From Aequoribacter fuscus (lineage in GTDB: Bacteria > Pseudomonadota > Gammaproteobacteria > Pseudomonadales > Halieaceae), in contig NZ_CP036423.1 in the NCBI RefSeq assembly GCF_009910365.1, forward strand, positions 682,001 through 746,000: DNA of 64,000 nucleotides. The letters are read 5' to 3'. How positions within the stretch are numbered: position 1 is the stretch's first letter; each line of letters opens with the position of its first letter. Position numbers and translations under genes: made by a program. Under the pieces are notes generated by a model. The model did not search any database. It was given only the letters and a program-made list of their open reading frames with translations, and was not told where the DNA came from. Positions 19,001-25,421 of this stretch are shown in pieces.

Positions 19001-19125
19001 TTTATTCCGTCAAATATAAGGCTAGTGGCAGTAATGCTAAGAAACCGAGTGAGGCGTGGGTGTTTGATGAGAGTTATTTAGAGATAGAGGAAGTTGTTAA
19101 CGCCGATGTAAAACTGACCCACTAA
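16009..19125 (+). CDS. Primase-helicase protein (AEP-like primase plus P-loop ATPase), 3' end altered by IS21
   Basis: About 1038 residues. The N-terminal 300 residues carry what look like the three motifs of archaeo-eukaryotic-type primases: WIMVDVDKL (hhhDhD) near residue 100, SISIHLYYW (S-x-H) near 156 and LIDPALF near 190. The second half has a Walker A motif, ATAGLGKT, near residue 402 and a Walker B-like LTVIDES near 562. A late FNSIRGLNTFSDYENVIIIG resembles helicase C-terminal motifs. Such fusions replicate plasmids, satellites and integrated elements. The last 10 or so residues (from VNADVKL) are encoded by the end of an IS21-like element, so the native C-terminus is lost. Start is ATG 16009 (TTG 16006 is less likely); the ribosome site is weak. 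Confidence 0.7.
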   Translation: MAEITVLKSLGIPLCKRFEGNDKHQYPTTVKRFWAQIEHVSNIHDLSKLLTRLEQDEPNACVIRGSLIDGVDLNRPILRRLRRKEDEDLNSSPIVDAAQPWIMVDVDKLSLPDGMDLIANTEQAIAFAIAQLPAELHKCSCHWQLSNSAGTADTNSISIHLYYWLSQPVANDILKSRWAIPHNSVFGAKLIDPALFSAAQIHYVAKPVFEGREDPFANGRSGFIQGEVDSATLLLHDPIQHPSANVELYTSSSGILPVGYEAKLQLLGDGEGCSGFNDILIRATAAYAYAHGAKRTLASKEALKADLRHRIREADQSNHSLDRIKRYLSDSYLDYCIDSAIEKFGGNDRNIPPHWDKPLLTLEQGQDALNKAVAEFGEAAKAYLENEFMNERPVHVIKATAGLGKTRAVIKDLLNYNLLEKGDVHYFVPNHKLSQELLADLNKTLSLDIKDTDGTDAVFERARIIYGRSGIPNSGEDYCKKNELAKTVSELGLNVMSTLCKSGSAKCEFYDDCPYIAQFDDPPEIPHEMIPVLSEVKVLTHDHLFLRAKDRFMKPSLTVIDESFVKSASTKQSLNITELTRLNKQYKIARMVGEFASEDKPHLLYHLRSSYSADEVMDEAIAIEAEYDNVISSLKPNLPQAQQDKALKGAKPKTFIPTLLNTLAEELRLTSRTESNAITWDESQVYILKRKDIFTDILSPILIIDADADELILKKFLPDIKVTSIDVERQAEVFQFYDRAFSKAALTDQHSEPKVEDIKDFISKIASTDTPTLVVCSREIRMLITGEKVTTGHGEYAGATVVHFNSIRGLNTFSDYENVIIIGREQPSSTGAEASARGIFWDDEEPIQRLGNKSGSRPFSNDTRRGYRLASGDYDSTTVQLHPDHRVQAMVEQIRESESTQAIDRLRLLRPHPEGKQRRVFILSSVPLDITVDHLLSWDALQRSLALIREADGFLPLNKTHLAERCPSVGSQRTAASRIADLKSARVLIEYLIRDAALYSVKYKASGSNAKKPSEAWVFDESYLEIEEVVNADVKLTH

Positions 19126-19343
19126 CGCCGACATAAAATTGACCCACCTGAGGCAAACTATCCGCTCGTAGCACGGAGAAAGCGGCGGATTATGATCAAT
19201 CAGGAGCAGTTAGTGGACATACACGTTTTACATGAACAAGGAATGAGCATACGTCGCATTGCCAAGCAATTGGGCTTATCTCGGAACACCGTCAGAACTT
19301 ATCTAAGAGACCGCGCTAAGTTGCCGACTTATGCAGAGCGAGT
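19095..19343 (+). mobile_element. IS21-family element, left end remnant
   Basis: Begins TGTTAACGCC at 19095, matching the TGT start of IS21 ends. Two 25 bp imperfect tandem repeats, 19098-19122 and 19123-19147, contain GTAAAACTGACCCAC and ATAAAATTGACCCAC, the multiple terminal repeats typical of IS21 relatives. The start of istA follows and is cut at 19343 by an IS66 end. The right end and istB are missing. Confidence 0.75.
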
Positions 19344-19347
19344 GTAA
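19192..19347 (+). pseudogene. IS21 transposase IstA, N-terminal fragment
   Basis: ATG at 19192 encodes 51 residues beginning MINQEQLVDIHVLHEQGMSI, then RRIAKQLGLSRNTVRTYLRD, the helix-turn-helix that opens IstA proteins of the IS21 family. Full IstA is about 400-500 residues. The frame ends in a TAA that belongs to the terminal repeat of the inserted IS66 element. It cannot make an active transposase. Confidence 0.8.
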
Positions 19348-19713
19348 GCGTCCGGTAAACCCACCTAGACTTGGCTGCTCCAGTTGTGCGGTAGCAACCC
19401 ATCCAGATCTGAGTGCCTCGCGGTAGGTAGACGGCCTAGTACCGCTTTCAGATAGCGGTGCGGATCCAGACCATTCATCTTCGCCGATTGAATCAACGTC
19501 ATGACATTAGCGGCACGTTGCCCACTGCGCAGCGAGCCAGCAAATAACCAGTTCTTACGACCCAATGCCCATGGCCTGATTTGATTCTCTACCCAGTTGT
19601 TATCGATGGGGATTGAACCGTCATCAAGATAACGTTTGAGGGCAAGCCAACGCTTCAAGTGTAGTCTATGGCTCTGGCACTCCGACCGCTGTCGGGCAAA
19701 CCGTCGCGCTCAC
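19344..19713 (-). mobile_element. IS66-family remnant (end plus tnpC 3' part)
   Basis: The terminal repeat GTAAGCGTCCGGTAAACCCA at 19344 is the same as the end of the complete IS66 element at 30562. It is followed by the 3' part of a tnpC-like gene on the minus strand, from 19365. About 97 residues match the C-terminus of the full TnpC (NNWVENQIRPWALGRKNWLF), with several substitutions, so it is a related but different IS copy. Near 19655 one base is missing compared with the intact element, shifting the frame. Similarity ends at about 19713. Confidence 0.85.
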
Positions 19714-19730
19714 CTCGGCATCAATCTTGG

Positions 19731-20480
19731 CTAGCCAAGGTCCGATATCGCGAGGACAAGAATAAGTATCGATAGACCAAAGAACGCCAATCTGGATGGA
19801 GCCCAGTCAATCGCGGGGCTACTCCCATCTAACTGCTCCGCGTAGCGAGGAGTCAGTAATAACCATAGTATTTTAATCAGGCTGGTATACATAATCCCCC
19901 CCACAGAGATTGCCAAAGCAGGGCCCACTGATTTGGGATCACTGATATTTATCAACGCCAAGATTAAACCTATGCCTCCAGTGAGCAATCCAATCGAGGG
20001 AAGTAACGAAAATACCTGAGACGGATCATTTCGTCCGCTAAAGCGTTGTGCACCTAGACATGTTGCAAACAACACAGCTACCACCAAAGCTGCTTCTGGA
20101 ATCAACATTGCCGCAGCGTGCTCGTAAAAAATAGCCGAGATAGTCGCAAGAAAAACAGCCACCCCTGCAAAGGGACGCCATGAGGCTTCTGGAGCCTCAG
20201 ATTGATCGCTGGAGCTCGACATTGAAACAACCACAAAACCAATAATTGATGCATACAGAATGGGCATAAAGGCAACCGCTATCGCTGGCGGAAGATTTGC
20301 TGGATCGTACATATTGGACATCATGATGACTAACCCAGCATACATTCCAAATATCCCAATTTCTGGCAGAGCCGCTAACAAACCGACTTTAGAATTACCA
20401 CCGGAGCCGCATGCCAACACAACGGCAATTGATGAGAACAAGACAAACAGCAAGGATGTGAGATCGATTAAGGCGAACAT
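19731..20480 (-). CDS. Membrane protein with two tandem MotA/ExbB-like segments
   Basis: About 249 residues with roughly six hydrophobic segments. It consists of two similar halves. The first has LLAALPEIGIFGMYAGLVIM, then NMYDPANLPPAIAVAFMPIL; the second has SLLPSIGLLTGGIGLILALI, then DPKSVGPALAISVGGIMYTS. The shared pattern (L-P-x-I-G-x-x-x-x-x-G-L-I then D-P-x-x-x-x-x-A-I-A-V) recalls the pore helices of MotA/TolQ/ExbB proton channels. No MotB- or ExbD-like partner is seen. Start 20480 has AAAGGA eight bases upstream; an ATG at 20534 would add 18 polar residues. The C-terminus abuts the IS66 remnant and may be shortened. Family link is tentative. Confidence 0.6.
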   Translation of the reverse strand: MFALIDLTSLLFVLFSSIAVVLACGSGGNSKVGLLAALPEIGIFGMYAGLVIMMSNMYDPANLPPAIAVAFMPILYASIIGFVVVSMSSSSDQSEAPEASWRPFAGVAVFLATISAIFYEHAAAMLIPEAALVVAVLFATCLGAQRFSGRNDPSQVFSLLPSIGLLTGGIGLILALINISDPKSVGPALAISVGGIMYTSLIKILWLLLTPRYAEQLDGSSPAIDWAPSRLAFFGLSILILVLAISDLG

Positions 20481-20744
20481 ATGTATGTTCCTTTTGTGAT
20501 GGTCTTTATGCTTGTTGCTTTTATCGAGACTCAATTGCCGTCATCGATTTCTGACTACTTCCGACAATAATGGATGATAAATGGTTAAATTACAAAATTG
20601 CATGGGCCAGCTAGCAAACATGACATTATTATTATCGCAACAGTCTTCACTTAAATCTCCGGACCTCACATGAGGCTAGAACGACCCAATTAAACAACAA
20701 GTTTATTAATACTCAATTTTAAATCGAGAGCAAAACCCCCTCTA

Positions 20745-20819
20745 ATGTATCTGCCATGCAACTACAGATACGAAAGATCTTTGTCTCCCTCCCCCGTACC
20801 CTAAAGAGACCCCACCCCT
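20745..20819. repeat. 75 bp direct repeat, left copy
   Basis: Matches 25103-25177 over 75 bases with about six differences. It contains an inverted repeat GTATCTG...CAGATAC, a palindrome AAAGATCTTT and a C-rich stretch. Weaker similarity extends about 12 bases to the left. The copy is 123 bases from the end of a tRNA-like 3' sequence, much as the right copy is 125 bases from tRNA-Leu, suggesting that both mark ends of related integrated elements. Confidence 0.75.
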
Positions 20820-20914
20820 AACCACGGTTGTCACAAAAGTTGTCACATTTGCTTTATTGTGGAAATATATGAGTTGTAACTAACTGTGATAGCTATGTTT
20901 TTTCTGAGGCTGAC

Positions 20915-20942
20915 TCAGGTTCGAATCCTGAAGGGCGGGCCA
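20915..20942 (+). other. tRNA-Arg-like 3' end fragment
   Basis: TCAGG-TTCGAAT-CCTGA forms a perfect T arm, followed by AGGGCGG, a discriminator G and CCA. This closely resembles the 3' end of tRNA-Arg(TCT), for example E. coli GGTTCGAATCCTGCAGGGCG. No D arm or anticodon arm is present upstream, so it is not a gene. It is best explained as the attachment scar of an element that targets a tRNA-Arg gene. Confidence 0.55.
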
Positions 20943-21109
20943 AATAATTTGTATATGTCGTTGTGGAGTTCGGGGATTGAGGTAATAGCCCTTCCATCTC
21001 TATCGGCTTCAGGAGAGGCTTAACAACATCTTCGAGAATAGCAAAGACTATTGTGGTGCAAGACAAACTAAAAATAAGTGCGGGGGTCTGGTAGTTACCG
21101 TTTAGTCAC

Positions 21110-21141
21110 GGATAAAATAAAGCTCTACAATTGCAGAGCTT
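21110..21141 (-). terminator. Terminator of the protease operon
   Basis: On the minus strand AAGCTCT-GCAATTGT-AGAGCTT is followed by TATTTTAT. It lies about 20 bases after the stop of the small secreted protein and probably ends the two-gene transcript. Confidence 0.65.
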
Positions 21142-21162
21142 CATTATTTCGCTGATTAAGGC

Positions 21163-21729
21163 TTACTGGTTAGTGTATTTTCTCTCCATAATATCCAATC
21201 TGGCTGTGCTGATTAAGCCTGAAGCTTCAATTTGCTGCAGTAATGATACTAGCTCAACATCATCCTTCGGCTGCACAACATATACGCCAGCACTGCTGGC
21301 CGAATGAACAACTCTCAGGTTGAACTGCCTTAACAAGCTATTGATACCAGTATCTGGTTTCGCCAGCACACTGATATTACCAGTTACTACGCCCATCTCA
21401 CCTGTGATCCTGCTGCGCACTACAGAGTTGCGACGAAACTCCAGCATTTGGTCAACATCGGTATCGGCAGTACGGGCGACCAGCGTCATATTACCAATAC
21501 CCTTATGGCTATTATTACGATTAGCTAAAGCCTGCGGTACTGCAATCAGATCTGGTTGCAGTTGATACACACCATATTTACCGGGCTGATTAGCGTTAAC
21601 TGTCATACTGGGCTTTTCCACAGTACGCGTGTTGTCATCTTGCAGCAGTTCGTTTTTCAAGTCCTGCGCATAGGCAGTATTCATTAACAGGCAAAGAGTT
21701 GTTGCTAAAATAGATATTTTGTACTTCAT
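21163..21729 (-). CDS. Small secreted protein, likely protease chaperone/propeptide-like partner
   Basis: A 188-residue protein with a signal peptide (about residues 1-21, ending in AYA). The second half, NISVLAKPDTGINSLLRQFN to the C-terminus, resembles the propeptide fold of subtilisin-like proteases: a beta strand, GLR-like turn, GVYVVQ strand and LVSLLQQIEASG helix. It follows the kexin-like protease gene by 18 bases, with its own AAGGA eight bases before the ATG. In Aeromonas, a small external chaperone (ORF2) encoded just downstream is needed to fold the kexin-like serine protease. The gene order suggests the same role here. This is inference from context; no direct family match is certain. 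Confidence 0.6.
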   Translation of the reverse strand: MKYKISILATTLCLLMNTAYAQDLKNELLQDDNTRTVEKPSMTVNANQPGKYGVYQLQPDLIAVPQALANRNNSHKGIGNMTLVARTADTDVDQMLEFRRNSVVRSRITGEMGVVTGNISVLAKPDTGINSLLRQFNLRVVHSASSAGVYVVQPKDDVELVSLLQQIEASGLISTARLDIMERKYTNQ

Positions 21730-21747
21730 AAATAATTTCCTTGTCTA

Positions 21748-24018
21748 TTAATGACCAAATACCCGGACCGCGACGCCTTCCAGCACTGAGTTCTGCGCGT
21801 TATTAGTGTATCCATTCGGCCAAAATGAGTACGGTGCGGGGTAGTCTGAGCCATTAGTGTCGACAACACGAACATTCCAGGTACCCTGCGCATTTTCACC
21901 ATAAAACGTGTTTGACAAAAATACCGAATTTTTCAGGATATAACCTTGATTGTATCCGGTAGAAAAATCAAACGATGGTTCAGCAATGGCTTGTTTTGAC
22001 GACAATAACACGCTGGTAGTACCACTTGGTGATGTTACTTCAATCGCCAAGTCAATACCCGCTGTGGTCTGACTTGGGAATGAGTTTGTGAGTAGCTCAG
22101 GGTTAGCTATGTCAAAGGCAAACTGCACACCTTCAACCGTTATCTCTTCGATAACTTCCAGCGTGTAGCTTACGCCTGCTGCTGAGTTATCCGGCACGGA
22201 TAACGCCAGTGAATCTTCACCAGCCTGACTACCTGCGGCCACCCAGTCAGTGAACCTTTGTTCTGGCAGTGGGTTGGTATAAGTTATCCCCATTGCAACA
22301 GCAGCACTGGCATCAACACGACCAAAGCCATATAGGTTGTTGTGAGCATAGCCAGCAGCGTTTTCTACCCAACCAGGATGTGCAACAAATTCGCCATCGC
22401 CAACCCGTATTACGACTTCTGTGTTTTGTGGGTCAACTTTAGTGCTGGTTTTTACCAGAATATCGCGGATCTCGCGATAAGACAGGTCAGGGTTAGCACT
22501 GTGGATTAACGCTATAACACCAGCCGCGTTTGGTGCCGCTGATGAAGTGCCGTTAAAGGTGCTGGTATAATTACAGCTTGGGTTTTCCGGGTGCCCTGGA
22601 GAGTCAAATGGCGTAAAAGCTGCGGTAAACTCTGGCCAGCCACCGGCGTCAACGCTTGGGAAACCACTGTAACCACGTAAACAGGTCATCTGGTCCGTGG
22701 TAACCATAGCGGGCGCTAAGTCACCGTATTCACCGGCAGGTGCAGAAACCAACACGTTAGCACCCGCGGTAGAGTAGCTGGTGTGCTTTCCATTTGAATT
22801 AACTGCAGCTACAGAGAAGTAAAAGGGCGTATTTTGTGAAGGCTCAAAGTTACCGTTTAAACAGGTAAGACCTAACGCTCTAGCTGGATCACAAATACCA
22901 TCTGCCCAGGTAACGCCGGGACTGCGGAAAGTGTTACCACTGGATTTAACGTTAACGGCCCCTAAACCCGAGCGCAATTCCATGGCTGAGTAGCTTTGTA
23001 CTGCTTCTTCGAATAAGTCGTAAGAAATGACCGCCGGGTAGCTAAAGCCATAGCTACGGTTAAATACGGTTAACGGCTCAGACACAGTGATACCGCTACC
23101 GGGTATACCGTGACTTAAGAGGTTATTTAAATCAGATTGCGCTTCCAGGTAGTTCATACCGATCAGCTTGGCGTGTGGAGCAACACCCCGGCCACCCATA
23201 CCATTCCAACCTTCAGCAGCTATCAAACCGGCTACGCTAGTTCCGTGATCACCAAAGGCATCAGTTGAAGTAGGGTCAGTGACATTCAATGCACCCGGAA
23301 TCATGTTTAGAGAACGGTTTGGCAGAATGTTGCCAGCTAAGTCTTCGTGTGCTAGCTCCAGACCAGTATCAACTATAACCGCAATACTGCCGCTGCCGGT
23401 AATACCTTGCCCGAATGCAGCAACAACATTCATATCCTCCCCTGGCACCAACATACTTGGGTCGATACGGGCGGCAATCCAGATATCAGCCTCTTCTTCA
23501 GAGTAGCCCAAATCACTAATTAAAAATGCCTTTATGGCGTCAGAATCCATCGAGTAGGCTTTTTGGCCGGTATTTCTCAGGTGCCATTGCTGATATCCCA
23601 GTGGGTCCGATGCCGGTGCCGCAATCGTCAGTGAAGCGCTGGCAGTTGCACTGCCATCGCTGACGGTGTAACTGATAGTGCTGACGCCATCTTTCAGAGG
23701 CTGGAAGCTAAAACCGGTACCCTGGATGCTCAACAGACCATTTTGCAGAGTGTAAACGCCCTCGCTCGGCTGAACTGCCACACCATTTTCTGCAATAGCG
23801 GTGATAGACAGCGTATCGTTATCCCTGTCAGAGACCAGAAAGTTACCCTGTGTACTCTGCCACATATATGTTGTTTCCAAGGCTACATTTTGTGCGACCG
23901 GGGCTATGTTTTGCGGGACCGGGACTGTATTGCCACCACCGCCACCACCGCAAGCGGTGACAGATAATACTGCGGCGATCGCAACGCCGATTGGTCTGTA
24001 TTTATTGCTGTTCAACAT
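21748..24018 (-). CDS. Kexin-like S8 serine protease, lipoprotein with P domain
   Basis: About 756 residues. The start at 24018 gives a lipoprotein signal peptide ending LSVTAC, followed by a glycine run. Next is a cadherin/Ig-like repeat (IAPVAQNVALETTY to about residue 130), then the S8 catalytic domain: Asp in VIVDTGLELAHEDL, His in FGDHGTSVAGLIAAEGWNG and Ser in FNGTSSAAPNAAGVIAL. The last 140 or so residues form a P/Homo-B domain (LLTNSFPSQTTAGIDLAIEV to GTWNVRVVDT), as in kexin and proprotein convertases. It should sit in the outer membrane or periplasm. The small secreted gene downstream is probably its folding partner. GAGG precedes the ATG; an upstream ATG at 24072 would spoil the signal peptide. 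Confidence 0.9.
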   Translation of the reverse strand: MLNSNKYRPIGVAIAAVLSVTACGGGGGGNTVPVPQNIAPVAQNVALETTYMWQSTQGNFLVSDRDNDTLSITAIAENGVAVQPSEGVYTLQNGLLSIQGTGFSFQPLKDGVSTISYTVSDGSATASASLTIAAPASDPLGYQQWHLRNTGQKAYSMDSDAIKAFLISDLGYSEEEADIWIAARIDPSMLVPGEDMNVVAAFGQGITGSGSIAVIVDTGLELAHEDLAGNILPNRSLNMIPGALNVTDPTSTDAFGDHGTSVAGLIAAEGWNGMGGRGVAPHAKLIGMNYLEAQSDLNNLLSHGIPGSGITVSEPLTVFNRSYGFSYPAVISYDLFEEAVQSYSAMELRSGLGAVNVKSSGNTFRSPGVTWADGICDPARALGLTCLNGNFEPSQNTPFYFSVAAVNSNGKHTSYSTAGANVLVSAPAGEYGDLAPAMVTTDQMTCLRGYSGFPSVDAGGWPEFTAAFTPFDSPGHPENPSCNYTSTFNGTSSAAPNAAGVIALIHSANPDLSYREIRDILVKTSTKVDPQNTEVVIRVGDGEFVAHPGWVENAAGYAHNNLYGFGRVDASAAVAMGITYTNPLPEQRFTDWVAAGSQAGEDSLALSVPDNSAAGVSYTLEVIEEITVEGVQFAFDIANPELLTNSFPSQTTAGIDLAIEVTSPSGTTSVLLSSKQAIAEPSFDFSTGYNQGYILKNSVFLSNTFYGENAQGTWNVRVVDTNGSDYPAPYSFWPNGYTNNAQNSVLEGVAVRVFGH

Positions 24019-24379
24019 GTTCGCCTCATGACCGGACTGGAATTTATGTCTGAACATAACAAATGCATGCAAGAAACAAAAGTTTTTTGCAATTTAGAAC
24101 CAATGGTTTGCTGAAGAGCATTTTGAAGCGCAGTCATTATCGTCTAAAAGTAGCGAAGACAGCTGGATAGCCAAGACGATGCGTGTCATTGAAAAAATTA
24201 GACTGCAGTAAATAAACTAAGTTATTTTAAACAAAGTTTTGTTCTTGGGCTGCGCCTGCGAAGAACTTTTTACTGTAGACTTTGTTTGTTGCGATAGTCT
24301 TCACTCCCCGACAGGGTGATCTACCGCGATTGAGTGAAAGAAGTCCCATCTAATAAATGAGCGCCATTGAGGTTGCGAT
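24019..24379. other. Divergent intergenic region
   Basis: Lies between the protease gene and the lipoprotein fragment. It has an inverted repeat GTTCTT...AAGAAC near 24241-24268, followed by five T on the plus strand, which could be a terminator-like hairpin. The remainder is AT-rich and should hold the protease promoter, but no clear -35/-10 pair stood out. Confidence 0.35.
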
Positions 24380-24664
24380 ATGCCAAATAACATTCTAAAA
24401 GCAACTCTCCTGATTGCCTTAATCTTTACTCTTCAAGCTTGCGGAGGTGGCGGTGGAGGGTCCGCGGGTTCGCCACCAAGCCCAACATCCAATAACCCTC
24501 CGCCAGCGACCCAAAACAACGCTCCTGTAGCAGTGATCAGCCCAGCAACTGCAGAGTTCATATCAGGTTCTGTGGTTGAATTTAGTGCTGATCAAAGCCT
24601 CGATAGCGATGGCGATGAGCAAGGTTTACGAGGATTACATCAGTTTACTCGAGACCGCCAATAG
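24380..24664 (+). pseudogene. Lipoprotein with PKD-like domain, truncated
   Basis: Starts as a normal lipoprotein: MPNNILKATLLIALIFTLQA then Cys, a glycine run and a Pro-rich linker. It then enters a PKD/Ig-like domain (APVAVISPATAEFISGSVVE, LDSDGDE). At about 24619 the expected continuation is lost and sequence of an integrase gene begins in another frame; the reading frame ends at 24664. Only about 80 genuine residues remain. The N-terminus resembles that of the kexin-like protease, so both may have come with the same cargo. Confidence 0.7.
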
Positions 24665-25082
24665 CGACGTTCTAGCCGATATTGACCTAGAACGTAAGGC
24701 GCAAGCACTTCTTAGAGCGAGGGGTTGGAATGAAGGCGTTATGAGCATTGACGACCCATACTTAAACAGCAATGCAATCGAGTACTTTCTGGACAGCGGT
24801 GAATTCGACGATTTCTTCGAGTACACCAAACACCCAGAACTGCAAGAAAAGTCACCAAAAGTAAGGGTGCATGAACGAGCGTGGAAAAAGCTGAAGGAAC
24901 CACCGAATAAAAGAGGGCAAAACGCAAAGCTCTTCAGCGAAATCTTTGAAGACTATTGGTCCAAGAACAAAATGACAGAGCAGAATCAGACACATCGCCG
25001 AAATCGAGAAACTTGGAAGAAGTTCTTAAGCTGCAACGCTGGCGATACATTGGCAACTGAACTAGTGGCGATTCAGAGATAG
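24612..25082 (+). pseudogene. Phage-type integrase, N-terminal fragment
   Basis: From about 24612 the frame reads SKVYEDYISLLETANSDVLA, then ERKAQALLRARGWNEG and later FSEIFEDYWSKNKMTEQNQT with RRNRETWKKFL. This matches the arm-binding and SAM-like core-binding N-terminal parts of tyrosine recombinases (an L-S-x-I-x-x-x-Y pattern and a helix with W-x-x-F-L). It stops at 25082 before any catalytic domain. The 5' end is fused to the lipoprotein fragment by a deletion. It is a second, dead integrase, different from the intact one at the left edge. Confidence 0.55.
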
Positions 25083-25102
25083 CATATCCAAAGCCCTTTC
25101 TC

Positions 25103-25177
25103 ATGTATCTGCCATGCAACTACAGATACAAAAGATCTTTGTCCCCCTCCCCCGCCCCGTAAAGAGACCCCACCCCT
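25103..25177. repeat. 75 bp direct repeat, right copy
   Basis: Partner of 20745-20819. It starts ATGTATCTGCCATGCAACTA and ends AGAGACCCCACCCCT. It lies 21 bases after the stop of the integrase fragment and 125 bases before the right attachment repeat. Confidence 0.75.
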
Positions 25178-25185
25178 GCTAAAAC

Positions 25186-25251
25186 TTTACAGAAATTCTT
25201 ACAGGAGTTGCATGATTCTTACAGAGATCGCTACAGAAATTGACTTTACAG
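25186..25251. repeat. Arm-type integrase sites at right island edge
   Basis: Five copies of a TTACAG-like motif: TTTACAG at 25186, CTTACAGG at 25198, CTTACAGA at 25218, CTACAG at 25231 and TTTACAGG at 25245. The first two repeat the spacing of the pair at the left edge (14347 and 14359). Clusters like this are typical arm-binding sites of tyrosine integrases or sites for an excision factor. Confidence 0.6.
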
Positions 25252-25301
25252 GGATTTAAACTGCTGATAAAACAGAAGCTTAGAAAGTGTCTAAGAATAC
25301 T

Positions 25302-25334
25302 ATGGTGCCCAGGAGAGGACTTGAACCTCCACGC
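25302..25334. repeat. Right attachment repeat (3' end of tRNA-Leu)
   Basis: 33 bases identical to 14268-14300. They lie within the intact tRNA-Leu gene, so integration kept the tRNA functional. Confidence 0.9.
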
Positions 25335-25389
25335 CCTTGCGAGCACCAGCACCTGAAGCTGGCGTGTCTACCAATTTCACCACCTGGGC
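25303..25389 (-). tRNA. tRNA-Leu (anticodon CAG)
   Basis: 87 bases with encoded CCA. The acceptor stem GCCCAGG pairs with CCTGGGC; the anticodon stem CCAGC/GCTGG encloses TTCAGGT with CAG at positions 34-36; a class II variable arm follows (GTGCTCGCAAGGGCG); the T arm is GGAGG-TTCAAGT-CCTCT. The gene is intact and serves as the attachment site of the 11 kb island on its 3' side. Confidence 0.97.
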
Positions 25390-25421
25390 AGGGGATGAAG
25401 CGTCTAACTGACGGGACGCGA

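Larger units (their letters stand above)
20535..21109. other. Gene-free spacer with repeat and tRNA-like scar
   Basis: No coding region was found. The stretch holds the left copy of the 75 bp direct repeat (20745-20819), a pair of GTTGTCACA direct repeats at about 20827-20847, and a tRNA-Arg-like 3' end (20915-20942). The part after 20943 shows nothing recognisable until the terminator of the protease operon. Confidence 0.5.
14268..25334. mobile_element. Genomic island integrated at tRNA-Leu(CAG)
   Basis: An element of about 11 kb bounded by 33 bp exact direct repeats of the tRNA-Leu 3' end. Just inside each edge are similar TTTACAG/CTTACAGG repeats, likely arm-type binding sites of the island's integrase. 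Cargo is a tyrosine recombinase, a primase-helicase, IS remnants, a MotA-like membrane protein and a secreted protease pair. The intact tRNA is kept at the right edge. Internal repeats and gene scars show several rounds of insertion and deletion. No capsid, portal or conjugation genes are present. Confidence 0.88.

Noticed and set aside
19731-20480. Zorya-type defence system based on the MotA-like protein
   Set aside because: There is no OmpA/MotB-like partner and no nuclease or helicase gene of the Zorya type beside it; the architecture differs from ZorA.
20881-20942. A complete tRNA-Arg gene
   Set aside because: Only the T arm, acceptor 3' strand and CCA are present; no D or anticodon arm can be folded upstream.
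14268-25334. Prophage
   Set aside because: No capsid, portal, terminase, tail or lysis genes are visible.
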